From an uncultured Altererythrobacter sp. (GTDB lineage Bacteria > Pseudomonadota > Alphaproteobacteria > Sphingomonadales > Sphingomonadaceae), in assembly GCA_938009055.1 (NCBI GenBank), contig CALLIO010000274.1, positions 1 through 14,084 of the forward strand: a stretch of 14,084 bases of DNA. The letters are read 5' to 3'. Made by a program: the position numbers and the translations under genes. The notes beneath the pieces are model-generated. The model was given only the letters and a program-made list of their open reading frames with translations. It ran no database searches and had not been told where the DNA came from. Each line of letters begins with the position of its first letter. The stretch's first letter is position 1. Positions 13,460 to 14,084 of the stretch are shown piece by piece.

Positions 13460-14084
13460 ATGACGACCCATATCAAGATTTGCGGGCTTTCGACGCCTGA
13501 GACTATCGACGCGGCGATTGATGCGGGCGCGACCCATATCGGGCTTGTCCATTTCGAGCCAAGCCCGCGCCATGTCTCTTTGGAAGAGGCTGCAGCGCTG
13601 CGCAAGCATGTCGGTGCGCGGGCGAAGGTTGTGCTGCTCACCGTCAATGCGGAAATTCCCGTGATGGGTGAAGCCATTGCCAAAGTCCGTCCCGATATCA
13701 TCCAGTTCCATGGCCGCGAGACACCCGAATGGATCGCCCTCGTGCGTGAAAAAATGAAGGTTGAATGCTGGAAGGCTTTGGGTCTGAAAGATGCAGGCAC
13801 TTTGCAGCGCTCTGCCAAATTCATCGGCAAGCTCGACCGGCTTCTGTTCGATGCTCCGGCAAAGGCGCTGCCCGGCGGCAATGGAGAAACCTTCCGCTGG
13901 GAGCTTTTGAACGGGCATCAGCATCAGGTCCCATGGGCGCTGGCAGGCGGATTGACCGCGCAGAATGTGGGCGAGGCAATCCGCGCAACTGGCGCTGAAT
14001 TGGTCGACACGTCATCGGGCGTGGAAAGCGAACCAGGCGTCAAGGATGTGGACTTGATCCGCGCGTTCTGCGAAGCGGCATTGC
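13460..14084 (+). CDS. trpF: Phosphoribosylanthranilate isomerase (partial, 3' end beyond window)
   Basis: 208 residues are visible and the gene runs off the right edge close to its expected end. It turns phosphoribosylanthranilate into CdRP, the third step of tryptophan synthesis. It is a free-standing TIM barrel, not fused to TrpC. Catalytic residues are present: C8 in IKICGL as general base and D131 in LLFDAPAKALPGGNG as general acid, with R36 (SPRHVS), QFHG at 82-85 and D183 in VDTSSGVE for substrate binding. ATG at 13460 has AAGG seven bases upstream. The usual neighbours trpB and trpA would be expected just beyond the window. It diverges from the lipoprotein gene with a 96-bp gap. Confidence 0.96.
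   Translation, partial: MTTHIKICGLSTPETIDAAIDAGATHIGLVHFEPSPRHVSLEEAAALRKHVGARAKVVLLTVNAEIPVMGEAIAKVRPDIIQFHGRETPEWIALVREKMKVECWKALGLKDAGTLQRSAKFIGKLDRLLFDAPAKALPGGNGETFRWELLNGHQHQVPWALAGGLTAQNVGEAIRATGAELVDTSSGVESEPGVKDVDLIRAFCEAAL

Noticed and set aside
1..14084. A new defence, mobile or biosynthetic system
   Set aside because: All genes match known core families or are single uncharacterised envelope proteins. No integrase, transposase, toxin-antitoxin pair, repeat array or atypical composition block was seen.

Overview
The window looks like ordinary core chromosome of an alphaproteobacterium, most likely Sphingomonadales and probably near Erythrobacteraceae. The reasons are an F0 cluster ordered atpI-atpB-atpE-b'-b and standing apart from F1 genes, paired b' and b subunits, a purB/LapA-domain/pyrF/trpF block, and moderately high GC. 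The taxon is an inference from gene order and protein character; no search was run.

Layout. Positions 1-2437 (minus strand) carry the membrane half of ATP synthase: atpI, atpB (subunit a, GTG start), atpE (subunit c), b' and b, with b cut by the left edge. Positions 2591-6660 (minus) carry a three-gene unit matching E. coli ydbH-ynbE-ydbL: a giant AsmA-like inner-membrane-anchored protein, a small outer-membrane lipoprotein and a small secreted DUF1318 protein. Together these are the YdbH-type bridge proposed to move phospholipid between the membranes. Positions 6748-7473 (plus) hold a RadC-family JAMM protein that appears to use a TTG start. Positions 7478-10276 (minus) hold a large secreted DUF3857/transglutaminase-like/TPR protein of unknown function. 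From 10487 the plus strand carries purB, a LapA-domain membrane protein, pyrF and, after a divergent lipoprotein gene (12914-13363, minus), trpF, which is cut by the right edge.

How the genes work together. The F0 genes build the proton channel and peripheral stalk. The ydbH trio spans inner membrane, periplasm and outer membrane. purB, pyrF and trpF serve purine, pyrimidine and tryptophan synthesis, and all three pathways draw on PRPP. The gap between genes never exceeds about 210 bp. I saw no RNA gene, insertion sequence, CRISPR array, prophage, attachment site or tandem repeat.

I do not see a new multi-gene system. The most rewarding points are the regular cysteine pairing in the YdbH and YdbL proteins, a probable leaderless ydbH transcript, a conflict over the ynbE start, the TTG start of radC, unusual residues beside the essential arginine of subunit a, and the uncharacterised DUF3857 protein and lipoprotein.
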